Assembly: GCF_003387375.1 (NCBI RefSeq)
Contig: NZ_QUNG01000009.1
Span: forward strand, 62,001-126,000
Direction of reading: 5' to 3'
DNA: 64,000 nt
Source of the DNA: Marinomonas pollencensis
GTDB taxonomy: Bacteria; Pseudomonadota; Gammaproteobacteria; Pseudomonadales; Marinomonadaceae
The notes under the pieces are model-generated. The model made no database searches, was not told the origin of the DNA, and saw only the letters and a list, made by a program, of their open reading frames with translations. Below, in pieces: positions 1 to 9,232 of the stretch (positions are counted from its first letter, which is position 1; each line of letters begins with the position of its first letter). The translations under genes were made by a program, and so were the position numbers.

Positions 1-287
1 CCACGTTAAGTTACAACATGAATATTTTGCAGGGCTTTGACAGTGAGACAAGCTACATTGTAACGCTCAATCAAACAGAAATGATCGACGCTAGAAAAAT
101 ATTGGGGCGCTACCAATACGCGCACCCCACTTTTACCTTAAGTGGCATTGAAGCCCAACAGCGTTGGCATGAGATTAATGGTGTTAATAACACTTGGTTT
201 TGTGGCGCGTATTGGCGTAATGGTTTTCATGAGGATGGCTGCTGGAGCGGGGTGCGAGTCGCAAATGGCTTGGGAGTGCAGTGGTAA
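1..287 (+). CDS. FAD-dependent amine-oxidase-like oxidoreductase, C-terminal part (5' end outside window)
   Basis: The reading frame is open from the window edge, and an internal Met at 18 is not the real start. About 95 C-terminal residues are visible. They carry the typical tail of the NAD(P)/FAD-binding amine-oxidase-like proteins that sit beside DUF1365 and CFA-synthase genes: a 'SYNMN.LQ' stretch, then '[15 protein letters not shown]' and 'SGVRVA..LG' near the end, the part of the fold that closes over the FAD. The stop TAA overlaps the ATG of the next gene (TAATG), so the two are translationally coupled. By analogy with the cluster it probably acts on unsaturated fatty acyl chains of membrane phospholipids (desaturation or oxidation). 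The family call is confident; the substrate is inferred. Confidence 0.8.
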   Translation, partial: TLSYNMNILQGFDSETSYIVTLNQTEMIDARKILGRYQYAHPTFTLSGIEAQQRWHEINGVNNTWFCGAYWRNGFHEDGCWSGVRVANGLGVQW

Positions 288-1078
288 TGGCTAAGATCAA
301 CAACCGCGACCCTTATCACAGCGCCATTTACTATGGCACTGTGAGACATCGCCGATTCGAGCCCAAAAAACATGCTTTTTGTTATCAAGTATTCATGATG
401 TATTTTGACTTAGATGAATTGGATACGGTGCTAGGTTTGAGCCCATGGTGGTCCAAAAAGGCATTTCATCTGGCACGGTTTAAACGTCAGGATTATTTCG
501 GTGAGGAGTCAGTTCCGTTAAAAGAAGCGGTACTCAAAGCCGTTAATACTAAGCTTGGTACCCACTTAGACGGCCCTGTCAGAGTGCTGACAAATTGTCG
601 TTATTTCGGCTTTATTATTAATCCTATTACGCTGTATTACTGCTTCAATGGGCAAGAAGAGTTGTGTGCCATCTTGCTAGAGGTTACCAATACACCTTGG
701 CGGGAGCGAGTAACTTATGTGCTTTCATGTGATCCGACTCGCCGCTCTCAGCGTATTGTTTTTAACAAGGAAATGCATGTTTCACCATTTCATCCGATGA
801 ATCATTTTTATGACTGGCGCAGTACCTTGCCTGGTAAAACATTGGCGGTTCACATGCAGAATAAAGAACACGATGACAATGAGGCGTGCGTGTTTGATGC
901 CACATTAACATTATCACGAAGGGGTATTTCTCGTTTGTCTTTGGCGAAAGTGTTGTTCGGTTACCCAGTTATGACATTGAAGGTTGTTGCGGGTATTTAC
1001 TGGCAAGCTTTGCGGTTATGGCTTAAAAAAGTACCTTTTTATTCCCATCCAAACGACGCGTCATCTCATCATAAATGA
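287..1078 (+). CDS. DUF1365 domain-containing protein
   Basis: This 263-residue protein matches the DUF1365 family, with an N-terminal '[20 protein letters not shown]' segment and a central '[19 protein letters not shown]' segment. No function has been shown for the family as far as I know. It nearly always lies between an FAD-dependent oxidoreductase and a CFA-synthase-like methyltransferase, as here, which suggests a role in fatty-acid modification. A GTG six bases upstream (281) is in frame, but the ATG at 287 that overlaps the preceding stop is the more natural start. It is third from last in ordering only; its 3' neighbour begins 23 bases downstream, consistent with one transcript. Confidence 0.85.
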   Translation: MAKINNRDPYHSAIYYGTVRHRRFEPKKHAFCYQVFMMYFDLDELDTVLGLSPWWSKKAFHLARFKRQDYFGEESVPLKEAVLKAVNTKLGTHLDGPVRVLTNCRYFGFIINPITLYYCFNGQEELCAILLEVTNTPWRERVTYVLSCDPTRRSQRIVFNKEMHVSPFHPMNHFYDWRSTLPGKTLAVHMQNKEHDDNEACVFDATLTLSRRGISRLSLAKVLFGYPVMTLKVVAGIYWQALRLWLKKVPFYSHPNDASSHHK

Positions 1079-1101
1079 TCTAGAAAAAGGGGCATGGCTA
1101 G

Positions 1102-2373
1102 ATGAATTCAGTGAGTATAAATGAGCAGAAAGTTAATAAAAGTCGCCGCAGTGAGTGGTTTGATCAATTGGCCAAACGTGTTGTTTTTGGCATGCTAAAA
1201 AAACTCAATGTTGGGCATTTAACGCTGGAAGACGAAGGGCAAATTTATGAGTTTGGTGAGCCGAAAGAAAGCGCTCGTTATCATGCACACATACAGCTTC
1301 ATAATAAGGGCGCATATCGGGATGTTTTCCTGAATAGCAGTATTGGCTCCGGAGAAGCTTACATGAAAGGCTGGTGGAGCTCACCGGATATAGTAGGTGT
1401 CATCCGACTGATGGTGGCAAACCTGAATGTTATTAATAGGATGGACGCAAAAAGGCCTATTTGGAGCAGACTTGGAGCCAAAATAGTCCATAAATTGAAC
1501 GCCAATAGCCAACGCGGGGCAAAGAAAAATATCTCGGCGCATTATGACTTAGGCAATGATTTCTTCTCGTTATTTCTTGACCCTAGCATGATGTATTCAG
1601 CCGCTGTTTATCCCAATGCTGAGGCCTCTTTGGAGGAGGCAGCGGTGCATAAATTGGATCGAATTTGCCAGAAATTGCAGTTGTCTGCGGGTGACCATTT
1701 GTTGGAAATTGGTACTGGTTGGGGAGGAATGGCAATGCACGCGGCGCAGCATTATGGCTGTCGAGTGACCACCACGACCATTTCCAAAGAACAATATGAG
1801 TTTGCCAAGCATCGCGTAGCCGCTGCGGGGTTGAGCGACAAAATTACGTTGTTACTAAAAGATTATCGTGAATTAACCGGTGAATACGACAAGTTGGTTT
1901 CCATTGAAATGATCGAGGCCGTAGGACATGAATACTACGACAGTTACTTTAGTAAGTGCAGTGAACTGCTAAAACCCCATGGAGTGATGGTGATACAAGC
2001 CATTACCATCGCTGATCAACGCTATGACTACGCACGTGAGTCTGTGGATTTTATTCAACGTTATATTTTCCCTGGAGGCTGCCTGCCATCCAACCAAGTT
2101 ATTGCGCACAAATTAGCGCAGAAAACGGATATGCAGATCATTGGTTTAGAGGACATTACTGAGCATTACGCGAAAACACTGTCTGATTGGCGGAAGCGTT
2201 TTCATCATGCCCGACGGGAAGTACTTGATATGGGATTTGATGATGTGTTTTGTCGGATGTGGGATTTTTATTTAGCCTACTGTGAAGGTGGTTTTAAAGA
2301 GCGAGCGATTAGTACCGGGCAATTTGTTTTTGCGAAACCAGAGCACCGTTTTGCCTTATCGCAAAGAGGCTAA
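1102..2373 (+). CDS. cfa: Cyclopropane-fatty-acyl-phospholipid synthase family SAM methyltransferase
   Basis: The 423-residue protein belongs to the CFA synthase/mycolic acid methyltransferase family. A SAM-binding motif 'LLEIGTGWGG' lies near residue 200, followed by 'TTTTISKEQYEFA', the acidic 'SIEMIEAVGHEYY' loop and 'QRYIFPGGCLPS', all typical of the family. It transfers a methylene or methyl group from SAM to double bonds of unsaturated acyl chains in membrane phospholipids. The surrounding oxidoreductase and DUF1365 genes are not part of the classical E. coli cfa locus. They resemble clusters in which a CFA homologue makes branched methylated fatty acids, possibly as furan-fatty-acid precursors. 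The exact product cannot be read from sequence, so the symbol is a family label. Confidence 0.85.
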   Translation: MNSVSINEQKVNKSRRSEWFDQLAKRVVFGMLKKLNVGHLTLEDEGQIYEFGEPKESARYHAHIQLHNKGAYRDVFLNSSIGSGEAYMKGWWSSPDIVGVIRLMVANLNVINRMDAKRPIWSRLGAKIVHKLNANSQRGAKKNISAHYDLGNDFFSLFLDPSMMYSAAVYPNAEASLEEAAVHKLDRICQKLQLSAGDHLLEIGTGWGGMAMHAAQHYGCRVTTTTISKEQYEFAKHRVAAAGLSDKITLLLKDYRELTGEYDKLVSIEMIEAVGHEYYDSYFSKCSELLKPHGVMVIQAITIADQRYDYARESVDFIQRYIFPGGCLPSNQVIAHKLAQKTDMQIIGLEDITEHYAKTLSDWRKRFHHARREVLDMGFDDVFCRMWDFYLAYCEGGFKERAISTGQFVFAKPEHRFALSQRG

Positions 2374-2379
2374 GAAGCG

Positions 2380-2904
2380 ATGAAAGCCATCATTAACGCC
2401 ATTTTATTTCAAGGTGTGTGGCTGGCTTGTGTGCTCGGAGGGAGTACTGTGGCGTTGCTGATTACGCCACTGTACTTATTTTTGCATGATCATTACTTTA
2501 TGAATAAACGTTGCGAGTGGCGTTTAGTGTTACTGTTTTTCTTCTTGGGCGTCCTAGTCGATGGCAGTTTTTTCCAGTTTGGTATTTTCTCCTACTCAGC
2601 GGACGCGCAATATTTTGGTAACTTCCCGCCAATATGGTTGTTATGTTTATGGGGGGCGGTTGCGACTTTATTTGCCCATAGTTTAGCTTTTTTAAGAAGC
2701 CGCTATTATTTGAGTGCTATGTTGGGCTTTATTGGACCAACAGTTAGCTACATCGCAGGAGCAAAACTAGCCGGTATTACCTTAGCTGAACCTAGCTTTT
2801 TTTCGGCTTTTGCTGTGGCTTTGGTTTGGTCGTTGATTTTGCCCGCAGGTGTTTATTACTGTGAAAAATGGGCTTTGTATACGAAAGAGGATAAGCCGTT
2901 ATGA
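2380..2904 (+). CDS. DUF2878 domain-containing membrane protein
   Basis: This 174-residue, very hydrophobic protein has about five predicted membrane segments and matches DUF2878 in length and in the 'W..VLLFFFLGVLVDGSFFQFGIF' region. The family is uncharacterised and recurs downstream of CFA-synthase-like genes. It starts 6 bases after the methyltransferase stop and ends with a 4-base ATGA overlap into the next gene, so it is cotranscribed and probably translationally coupled with its neighbours. A role in the membrane or lipid modification process is inferred from context only. Confidence 0.75.
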   Translation: MKAIINAILFQGVWLACVLGGSTVALLITPLYLFLHDHYFMNKRCEWRLVLLFFFLGVLVDGSFFQFGIFSYSADAQYFGNFPPIWLLCLWGAVATLFAHSLAFLRSRYYLSAMLGFIGPTVSYIAGAKLAGITLAEPSFFSAFAVALVWSLILPAGVYYCEKWALYTKEDKPL

Positions 2905-3629
2905 TCAAGCAAGCTATTATTCGTAAGCCATCTTTGCCTTTATTAATTACTCTGCTTTTAGGAGGCTTTAGCCAATTAGCATCGGCACAGGAGAGCTTTC
3001 AGAAAGTGGTTGGCTCAGCTTACAGCGTCAAATCTGGTGCGCTTTTATACCGAGAAACACATACGTTGAGTGCGAATGGTACGCATAATGTAGAGTATTC
3101 AGAGCCAGACGGCTTGGTGTTTGGCCATAAAGTGCTTGATGATAGTCTGTCTAAAATCGCCCCCAGTTTCACGCAAACCAATATGCGCAATGGCGAAGAA
3201 ATTAAAGTAGACAGTGGTGCAAAAACGATTGTTGTTGATTACAAAAAAGACCGGAGTTCAGAACGGAAAGAGGCCGATATTAGTTACGAGCCAGGTATGG
3301 TAGTTGATGCGGGCTTTAATGCTTTTGTTCGTGAATATTGGCAGTCGTTAGAGAATGACACCAAAATGAAAATTCAATTTGTGGTGCCAAGCCGACAATC
3401 GACAGTAGGCTTTACCGTGAGTCGTAGTTTATGTAAGCCGGATACTCAAAAAGGAGCTGAGTGTTTTGTGCTTACGCCAAATTCTTGGTTGGTAAAAATG
3501 TTGGTCGATCCTATTTTGTTAGCGTATGACTCAGATTCAAAGCGTTTATTACGTTTTACCGGGCGTGCCAATATTGCGGATAAAAATGGTGACTACCAAG
3601 CGGTGGATATTCAATACCGCTATTACTGA
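2901..3629 (+). CDS. Secreted protein of unknown function in lipid-modification operon
   Basis: The 242-residue product begins with a signal peptide (basic start, hydrophobic core, probable cleavage after 'ASA' near residue 29), so it should be exported to the periplasm. The mature part is rich in beta-type sequence, with one Cys pair ('SLCKPDTQKGAEC', near residues 178-188) that could form a disulfide. I do not recognise a named domain. It overlaps the DUF2878 gene by 4 bases and precedes a DUF3833 lipoprotein, so a periplasmic or envelope role linked to the modified lipids is plausible but unproven. Confidence 0.65.
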   Translation: MIKQAIIRKPSLPLLITLLLGGFSQLASAQESFQKVVGSAYSVKSGALLYRETHTLSANGTHNVEYSEPDGLVFGHKVLDDSLSKIAPSFTQTNMRNGEEIKVDSGAKTIVVDYKKDRSSERKEADISYEPGMVVDAGFNAFVREYWQSLENDTKMKIQFVVPSRQSTVGFTVSRSLCKPDTQKGAECFVLTPNSWLVKMLVDPILLAYDSDSKRLLRFTGRANIADKNGDYQAVDIQYRYY

Positions 3630-3652
3630 GTGACTTTAAGGGGAAGCCGGAC

Positions 3653-4213
3653 ATGACTTTACTTGCAGTGAGAATAGTGTGGTTTAAAGGTGTAGTGTTT
3701 GCGAGTTTTATTGGTCTGCTTGGCTGTTCCTCCCCCACCGTTTCGGATTATGCCAATAACACCCCAGAGTTTTCTCTAGCTCAATTCTTTTCCGGGCACC
3801 TAACAGCACAGGGCATTTTAAAAAACCGTAGTGGTAAGGTAATTCGCTATTTTAATGCCGATTTGCATGGCGAATGGGTCGATGGGGTAGGCACATTAAA
3901 AGAAGACTTTGTCTTTGATGACGGGGAAAAACAACAGCGTACCTGGACGATGACCCCCAATGAAAATGGACAATATATCGCAACCGCAAATGATGTAATT
4001 GGTTATGGAGTCACGCATCAGTCAGGTAATGCCCTCTTCATGAACTACGTGTTACGAGTTCCTTATAATGACGATTCGCTTGATGTGAGTGTTGATGACC
4101 GCATGTACCGAGTGAATGAGAATGTTGTGATTAATGAATCTACCTTGAGTAAGTTTGGTTTCGAAGTAGGCTACTTAACGCTTGTGATAACAAAAGTCAC
4201 TGCGCCAGAATAA
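3653..4213 (+). CDS. DUF3833 family lipoprotein
   Basis: The 186-residue protein has a lipoprotein signal with lipobox 'GLLGC' (Cys near residue 25) followed by 'SSP'; the absence of Asp at +2 suggests outer-membrane sorting. The mature region, with 'GHLTAQGILKNRSGKVIR.F', 'G.W.DGVGTLKEDFVFDDGE' and 'D.MYRVNENVVINES', fits DUF3833, a small beta-barrel-like family. It is the last gene of the FAD-oxidoreductase/DUF1365/CFA/DUF2878 operon, a combination found in several marine gammaproteobacteria. Molecular function is unknown. Confidence 0.8.
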   Translation: MTLLAVRIVWFKGVVFASFIGLLGCSSPTVSDYANNTPEFSLAQFFSGHLTAQGILKNRSGKVIRYFNADLHGEWVDGVGTLKEDFVFDDGEKQQRTWTMTPNENGQYIATANDVIGYGVTHQSGNALFMNYVLRVPYNDDSLDVSVDDRMYRVNENVVINESTLSKFGFEVGYLTLVITKVTAPE

Positions 4214-4289
4214 GCGAGGCGATTGTATTTTCTAAGGGCTTCTCTTATCCTTGCGCCGTTCTCTTCCGATTGATGACAAAAGGCGTGTT

Positions 4290-4640
4290 ATGGCTACTCT
4301 GGTTTTTCGACTTAAATATGTACCTGATGAAGAAGCGGACGATATTCGCCAGTTGCTGTTTGATAATGACATTCCTTTTTACGAAACATCAGCAGGACGC
4401 TGGCAGATCTCCTTGGCGGGTATCTGGGTAAAGGAGAAAGAACAGGCGAAGGCAGCTTTATTGTTAATTCGTGAAGATCAGGCTAAACGAGTAACCAATA
4501 GAAAGCCGCCAACCCCATGGGAGTGGTTAGTAGGTTATGTCCAACATGCTAGACAAAATCCAGCGGAAAGTCTGTTTACATTAGTTGCGATCTTAATGAT
4601 TTTAACTGTCTCTGTGTTGCCTTTTTGGGCATGGCTCTAA
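4290..4640 (+). CDS. DUF6164 family small membrane protein
   Basis: The product is 116 residues. It starts with a soluble 'MATLVFRLKYVPDEEADDIRQLL' ferredoxin-like segment, the pattern in which a protein senses or binds through a 'DNDIPFYET' turn, and ends with one C-terminal membrane segment ('FTLVAILMILTVSVLPFWAWL'). This matches the uncharacterised DUF6164 family. A TTG at 4251 would add 13 residues, but family members begin at MATLVF-like sequence and AAGG lies shortly before the ATG. Its stop overlaps the stop of the convergent CBS-domain gene by 4 bases. Confidence 0.7.
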   Translation: MATLVFRLKYVPDEEADDIRQLLFDNDIPFYETSAGRWQISLAGIWVKEKEQAKAALLLIREDQAKRVTNRKPPTPWEWLVGYVQHARQNPAESLFTLVAILMILTVSVLPFWAWL

Positions 4641-5053
4641 ACGGGAACACACTTCTCTTGGCTTTGAATTAATGCCCGTACAACGTGCTTACGGGTAATT
4701 ACACCAATCAAGCGGGTTCCTTCCACTACCGGGTACACTTTCGGCTTAGCTTCCATCATTAGTTTGGCGACTTGTAACACATGCTGGTTTGGGCTGACGC
4801 TCAGTACATTATGCTGCATGACACTGTCCACTCGGTTTGACTCATCACAATAATAAACGCTTTGTACTAATGCCGAGAGCATATCCTGCTCAGACACAAA
4901 GCCAATTAAATTACCATGTTGGTCAGCCACTGGAGCACCAGAAAGGTTGTGTTGAACTAAGCCCAATACGCATTGAGTGATACTATTTTCTGGGTGCACG
5001 AAAAAAGTATCTTTGGACATAATATCTTTCACTAAAAGAGCTTCTGTTGCCAT
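4637..5053 (-). CDS. CBS domain-containing protein
   Basis: The 138-residue protein is a tandem CBS pair and nothing else. The first repeat is 'VKDIMSKDTFFVHPENSITQCV' to about residue 60 with 'GAPVADQHGNLIGFVSEQDML', and the second runs from about 77 to 132 with 'VYPVVEGTRLIGVITRKHVV'. Such stand-alone proteins bind adenine nucleotides and act as energy or signal sensors, but the partner is unknown. It is monocistronic, convergent with the DUF6164 gene and more than 100 bases from the next gene upstream. Confidence 0.85.
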   Translation of the reverse strand: MATEALLVKDIMSKDTFFVHPENSITQCVLGLVQHNLSGAPVADQHGNLIGFVSEQDMLSALVQSVYYCDESNRVDSVMQHNVLSVSPNQHVLQVAKLMMEAKPKVYPVVEGTRLIGVITRKHVVRALIQSQEKCVPV

Positions 5054-5160
5054 ATCGTTCTCCTTATGAGAAACCCATTAAGATGCGATCTTGCCACTCT
5101 TTTAGTGTAGTTCGCTATTATCAGCTCTGCTGCTTTTTTCGTTGTTTCAAAAGAAAAGTA

Positions 5161-6129
5161 TCAGGCTGTTTCTAATGGCGGTTTAATGCCAGCTAAGTGC
5201 TTTTTGCGTTGCATGGAGGCACTAATAAACTGCACGCTGATCGCACTGACTATGACTAATAACATACCAAATAAACTCAACGCATCCGCATGGGAGGACT
5301 GGATGATTTCTGGCCAAAATCCCCATGCTACACAGACTTCAGTCAGAATAAATGAAGTCACAGGTGTTAACGCTACGGCAGCACTGACCTGAACAGTTTG
5401 CCAATAGCGCAATGCTTGGGCAAAAGCTCCATAAGCGATCAAGGTATTGAGACAGCAAAATGCCGCCACCATGCCATCCGTAAAAGACATCTTGGTTAGC
5501 TCCGCAGGGGAAGAAAAGGGCAACATAACCACCAGAGCATAGCCATAAATAGCGAGCAATATGTTGGATGGCGATAGCTGAGTAAAAAGCGATTTTTGCA
5601 GCAATGCGTAGAGTGACCAAGCTAATGCAGACATCTGCACAATGGCGAAGCCAAGCCAAATGGTACTGCCTTGGTTACTCGAAAAAATCGGGTGGAAGAA
5701 CACCATCATACCGGCGCTAAGCAAGGCAAAGCAGCCCCATTGTTTAATATGAATAGTCTCTTTTAAAAAGATCAGCCCACCTAGCGCTAAAAAGAGCGGC
5801 GCGATTTGAAAACTTAATTGGGCAGAACCTGGGAGTAAAAACTGAAGGCTCCAGGCAAAGCTGGTGTAATTGATAATTAAGAAAGTTCCTGCGGTTGCAA
5901 GACGTCCCCAATCCTTTTTTGACAGGCTTTTAAACTCGGTGAGATTTCCTCGCTGCCATTGCCACAGTCCTAAAATAATGCCGGCTACAGAAAAACGCAG
6001 CCAAGTTAATGTGACCGGATCTGAAAACCCAGAAGACAGCTTTAAGGCGATTGGTAGCATTCCCCAAAACAACACAGTAATGCCGCTAAAAAACAGGCCA
6101 GATAGGAAAACTTGCTTTGGTGTTGGCAT
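5161..6129 (-). CDS. EamA/DMT-family transporter
   Basis: A 322-residue integral membrane protein with about ten transmembrane helices arranged as two EamA repeats. The first repeat has 'WGMLPIALKLSSGFSDPVTLTWLRFSVAG' and the second 'ALAWSLYALLQKSLF' and 'YGAFAQALRYWQTVQVSAAVALTPV'. Members of the drug/metabolite transporter superfamily export amino acids or metabolites; the substrate cannot be told from sequence. It is divergent from a LysR regulator across a 111-base gap, the standard arrangement for a regulator controlling the neighbouring transporter. Confidence 0.85.
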   Translation of the reverse strand: MPTPKQVFLSGLFFSGITVLFWGMLPIALKLSSGFSDPVTLTWLRFSVAGIILGLWQWQRGNLTEFKSLSKKDWGRLATAGTFLIINYTSFAWSLQFLLPGSAQLSFQIAPLFLALGGLIFLKETIHIKQWGCFALLSAGMMVFFHPIFSSNQGSTIWLGFAIVQMSALAWSLYALLQKSLFTQLSPSNILLAIYGYALVVMLPFSSPAELTKMSFTDGMVAAFCCLNTLIAYGAFAQALRYWQTVQVSAAVALTPVTSFILTEVCVAWGFWPEIIQSSHADALSLFGMLLVIVSAISVQFISASMQRKKHLAGIKPPLETA

Positions 6130-6240
6130 AACAAAGACCTTTCAAGAAAAAGTAAAAACAAGCGTACATGATGGCTTTCTATTACGATGAAATCCAATGC
6201 ATAATAGGTCTAAGTATTATGCACAAATCGAGATTTACTC

Positions 6241-7188
6241 ATGATTCCTAGCGCACTACAACATTTAGATTTGAAAGCACTGACAGGGCTTCTTTACTTG
6301 CTAGAAGAGCGTAATGTCGGACGTGCTGCACAACGTTTATTTTTAAGTCAATCGGCCATGAGCAGGCAGTTAAACCGTTTACGCAATGCATTTGATGACC
6401 CTTTGGTTATTCGCACGTCAAAAGAAATGGTACCGACTTCAACAGCATTGGCCTTAGAGGCCCCGCTGAAGTTGATGTTAGAGCAAATGGCAGGACTCGG
6501 TTCTCAATCGGAGTTTCAACCCCAAAGTAGTCAGCGTACCTTTCGCATTCAAACAACCCATTATCAAGCCCAAGCTTATATTCCTGCTATTGCAGAATTG
6601 TTTTATCAAGAAGCGCCGTTTGCTTCATTAGAAACCAGTACGCTCACCGAGACCAGTTTACTGAGTCAGGCGGAGCATTCACTCGACCTTGTTTTATGTA
6701 GTGATTACATACAGCTGCCAAATCGATTTGAAAAGCGCCTATTAGGGCGTGAGAAGTTCCGCTGTATAATGTCATCCAGTCATGAGTTAGCGAAACAAGA
6801 AACCATCAGCGTGGATGACTATTTGGCTTATTCACATGTCTTGGTTAATTTAGGTGGGCCGACACCTGTCGTCAGTGATGTATGGCTTGGCGAGCGTGCT
6901 CGAGAGCGCCATTTTGCGTTTCGTACCCCGTATTTGCTGGCCGCGTTTGAGACCGTTGGTCGCACTTCTTTATTGATGAGCAATAGCGGTTTGTTGCCTG
7001 AGCGCTTTAAATCTCAGTTTGGCTTGGTGATAAAAGATTTACCAATGGAATCTCCACTCCTGAATTATTATTTGGGTTGGCCGAAATCTATGGAAAATGA
7101 TCCTGGTGTTATCTGGTTTAGAGACCTTTGTGAGCGCGTTGTTAAAGGGTTAATTCCTTATCCTGTCGGTTTGGATGAGGAGAGTTAG
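6241..7188 (+). CDS. LysR-family transcriptional regulator
   Basis: A 315-residue LTTR. The winged helix-turn-helix occupies residues 10-65 ('LTGLLYLLEERNVGRAAQRLFLSQSAMSRQLNRLR'), followed by a linker helix and a periplasmic-binding-protein-like effector domain from about residue 95. The HTH resembles the NahR/LinR-type subgroup. It starts 111 bases from the divergent EamA transporter gene, which is its most likely target, and probably autoregulates from the shared intergenic region. The effector is unknown. Confidence 0.88.
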   Translation: MIPSALQHLDLKALTGLLYLLEERNVGRAAQRLFLSQSAMSRQLNRLRNAFDDPLVIRTSKEMVPTSTALALEAPLKLMLEQMAGLGSQSEFQPQSSQRTFRIQTTHYQAQAYIPAIAELFYQEAPFASLETSTLTETSLLSQAEHSLDLVLCSDYIQLPNRFEKRLLGREKFRCIMSSSHELAKQETISVDDYLAYSHVLVNLGGPTPVVSDVWLGERARERHFAFRTPYLLAAFETVGRTSLLMSNSGLLPERFKSQFGLVIKDLPMESPLLNYYLGWPKSMENDPGVIWFRDLCERVVKGLIPYPVGLDEES

Positions 7189-7243
7189 TCCAACTTAAAG
7201 GCAAACTCAGTTATACTAATCTTTTGATCAAATCGACGACATT

Positions 7244-8233
7244 ATGGCGGCATTGAAAAACCAACAACCTAAAGGGCGACGTACTAATAAGCTTGAGTTA
7301 CATCCACGTAACCCACATCAAGCGCGCTATGACTTTTCGCTATTAGCAGACTCCTGTCCAGAGCTATCCCGTTTTATTAAGCCTAATCAGTATGGCAATG
7401 AGTCCGTAGACTTTGCCAACCCTGATGCCGTCAAAACTTTAAACCGGGCTCTATTGAGTCATTTCTATGGGGTCTCATTTTGGGATATCCCACCAGGATA
7501 TTTGTGTCCTCCAATTCCCGGCCGCGCTGACTATATACATTATTTGGCCGACTTACTCGCCAGCAGTAATAATGGTGTCATCCCAAGGGGGAAAAGCGTT
7601 AGAGCATTGGATATTGGTGTAGGAGCAAACTGCGTCTATCCCATCATTGGTCATCAAGAGTACGGCTGGCAGTTCGTTGGCTCTGATGTGAATCCGGTCG
7701 CGATCGCAACCTGCGATACCATTATTAAGTCAAATGCTTGCTTGAAAGGCGTTGTCAGTGCGCGCTTACAAAGCAATGCAGCCAAATTATTTGATGGCAT
7801 TTGGCTGCCCAAAGAACGTTTTGATCTGGTGCTGTGCAACCCTCCTTTTCATACCAGTGAGGCGGTGATGCAGAGTGAGTCAAAACGGAAGTGGCGAGGG
7901 GTCAAAGGGAAAGCGGAAAAGAATAATCAGAAGCCAGTGTTGAACTTTGGTGGTACGGCAGCAGAATTATGGTGTGACGGTGGTGAAGCAGGCTTTGTTT
8001 CTCGCATGATCAAAGAAAGCCTTCAGTATGCAGATAATTGCTTTTGGTTTACTTCTCTCGTGGCTAGGCAAAGCAATCTAGAGGTGATTTACCGGACTTT
8101 AAAAGAAGTCGGTGCTAGACAAATAAAAACGATTGAAATGGCTCAGGGGCAAAAAGTCAGCCGCTTCGTGGCTTGGAGCTTCTTACAAGACAACCAAATA
8201 GATTACTGGCAAGACAACTACTGGCAGCATTAA
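7244..8233 (+). CDS. rlmF: 23S rRNA (adenine(1618)-N(6))-methyltransferase
   Basis: The 329-residue protein matches RlmF throughout. The N-terminal 'LHPRNPHQARYDFSLL' and 'FWDIPPGYLCPPIPGRADYIHYLADLL' are family hallmarks. 'ALDIGVGANCVYPIIG' is the SAM-binding motif I and 'LVLCNPPFHTS' contains the catalytic NPPF of N6-adenine methyltransferases. RlmF methylates A1618 of 23S rRNA during 50S assembly. The C-terminal third ('CFWFTSLVARQSNL', 'IKTIEMAQGQKVSRFVAWSF') is also typical. It appears monocistronic. Confidence 0.95.
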   Translation: MAALKNQQPKGRRTNKLELHPRNPHQARYDFSLLADSCPELSRFIKPNQYGNESVDFANPDAVKTLNRALLSHFYGVSFWDIPPGYLCPPIPGRADYIHYLADLLASSNNGVIPRGKSVRALDIGVGANCVYPIIGHQEYGWQFVGSDVNPVAIATCDTIIKSNACLKGVVSARLQSNAAKLFDGIWLPKERFDLVLCNPPFHTSEAVMQSESKRKWRGVKGKAEKNNQKPVLNFGGTAAELWCDGGEAGFVSRMIKESLQYADNCFWFTSLVARQSNLEVIYRTLKEVGARQIKTIEMAQGQKVSRFVAWSFLQDNQIDYWQDNYWQH

Positions 8234-8296
8234 TGTCGCTTGCTTACCAGTAGGTTGTGCATCAGTTTTTTTAAGTCTTTATGCTCGATATTTCTT

Positions 8297-9232
8297 CTAT
8301 ATCAATGGCAATGATGTGCTTGTCGCTGTTAACTGTTGAGCGATTTTGGCAGCCAACCTCGCATTGTTAAAAACCAGCTGAATGTTGCTTGCTAAACTGT
8401 CACCAGCGGTGAGTTCGGCAACCCGTGAAAGCAGGAAGGGAGTGGTGTCCTTACCTAAGATATGCAGCTCATTGGCTTCGTTTAATGCTTGTTCGATAAC
8501 CTTATCAATGACCTTTTTATCCATGGCAAACTCTTCAGGAATTGGATTGGCGATGACCGCACCGCCAGTCAAATTCATGGCCCACTTGGTGGTTAAAAAG
8601 TCACTTAGGCTTTGGGGTGAAGAGAAGTTGAAATCAACCGTTTGGTCACTTTCTCTGGTGTAAAACCCAGGTAAAAAGTCCGTGTTATAGCCCAATATAG
8701 GCACTCCAAGCGTTTCCAAGTATTCACGAGTCAGAGCCAAATCTAAAATAGATTTGACCCCTGCGCATACGACGGCCACGCTAGTTTTGGCAAGCTCTTG
8801 TAGGTCTGCTGAAATATCAAAGGTTTGTTGAGCGCCACGGTGGACGCCGCCAATCCCTCCGGTAGCAAATATTCTAATCCCTGCCATTTCTGCAATAATC
8901 ATAGTGGCAGCTACCGTCGTTGCTCCGTGCTGCTGGGTGGCTACCACGAAAGGCAAATCTCGGCGTGAGCATTTCATAACAGATTGTCCGGCTTGCCCTA
9001 ACGTATTTATTTCCTGTTCGTTTAACCCCACTTTTAAGCGACCATCAATAATTGCAATTGTCGCAGGAATAGCCCCATTGTCTCGAATCACTTGTTCGAC
9101 GGCTTTGGCTGTTTGGGCATTTTCAGGCCACGGCATACCATGGGAAATAATAGTGCTTTCTAAAGCAACGACGGGTTGATTATTTGCTAATGCATAAGCT
9201 ACTTCAGCGCTAATATCCAGATAATCATTCAT
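8297..9232 (-). CDS. psuG: Pseudouridine-5'-phosphate glycosidase
   Basis: The 311-residue PsuG cleaves (reversibly) the C-C glycosidic bond of pseudouridine 5'-phosphate to give uracil and ribose 5-phosphate, using a metal and a catalytic Lys. Family signatures are 'ALESTIISHGMPWPEN' near the start, 'TVAATMIIAEMAGIRIFATGGIGGVHRG' in the middle, 'VVCAGVKSILDL.LT.EYLET.GVP' and 'NPIPEEFAM'. The start at 9232 makes an ATGA overlap with the stop of psuK; an in-frame ATG at 9247 would add five residues. With psuK it forms a two-gene pseudouridine catabolic operon. Confidence 0.95.
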   Translation of the reverse strand: MNDYLDISAEVAYALANNQPVVALESTIISHGMPWPENAQTAKAVEQVIRDNGAIPATIAIIDGRLKVGLNEQEINTLGQAGQSVMKCSRRDLPFVVATQQHGATTVAATMIIAEMAGIRIFATGGIGGVHRGAQQTFDISADLQELAKTSVAVVCAGVKSILDLALTREYLETLGVPILGYNTDFLPGFYTRESDQTVDFNFSSPQSLSDFLTTKWAMNLTGGAVIANPIPEEFAMDKKVIDKVIEQALNEANELHILGKDTTPFLLSRVAELTAGDSLASNIQLVFNNARLAAKIAQQLTATSTSLPLI

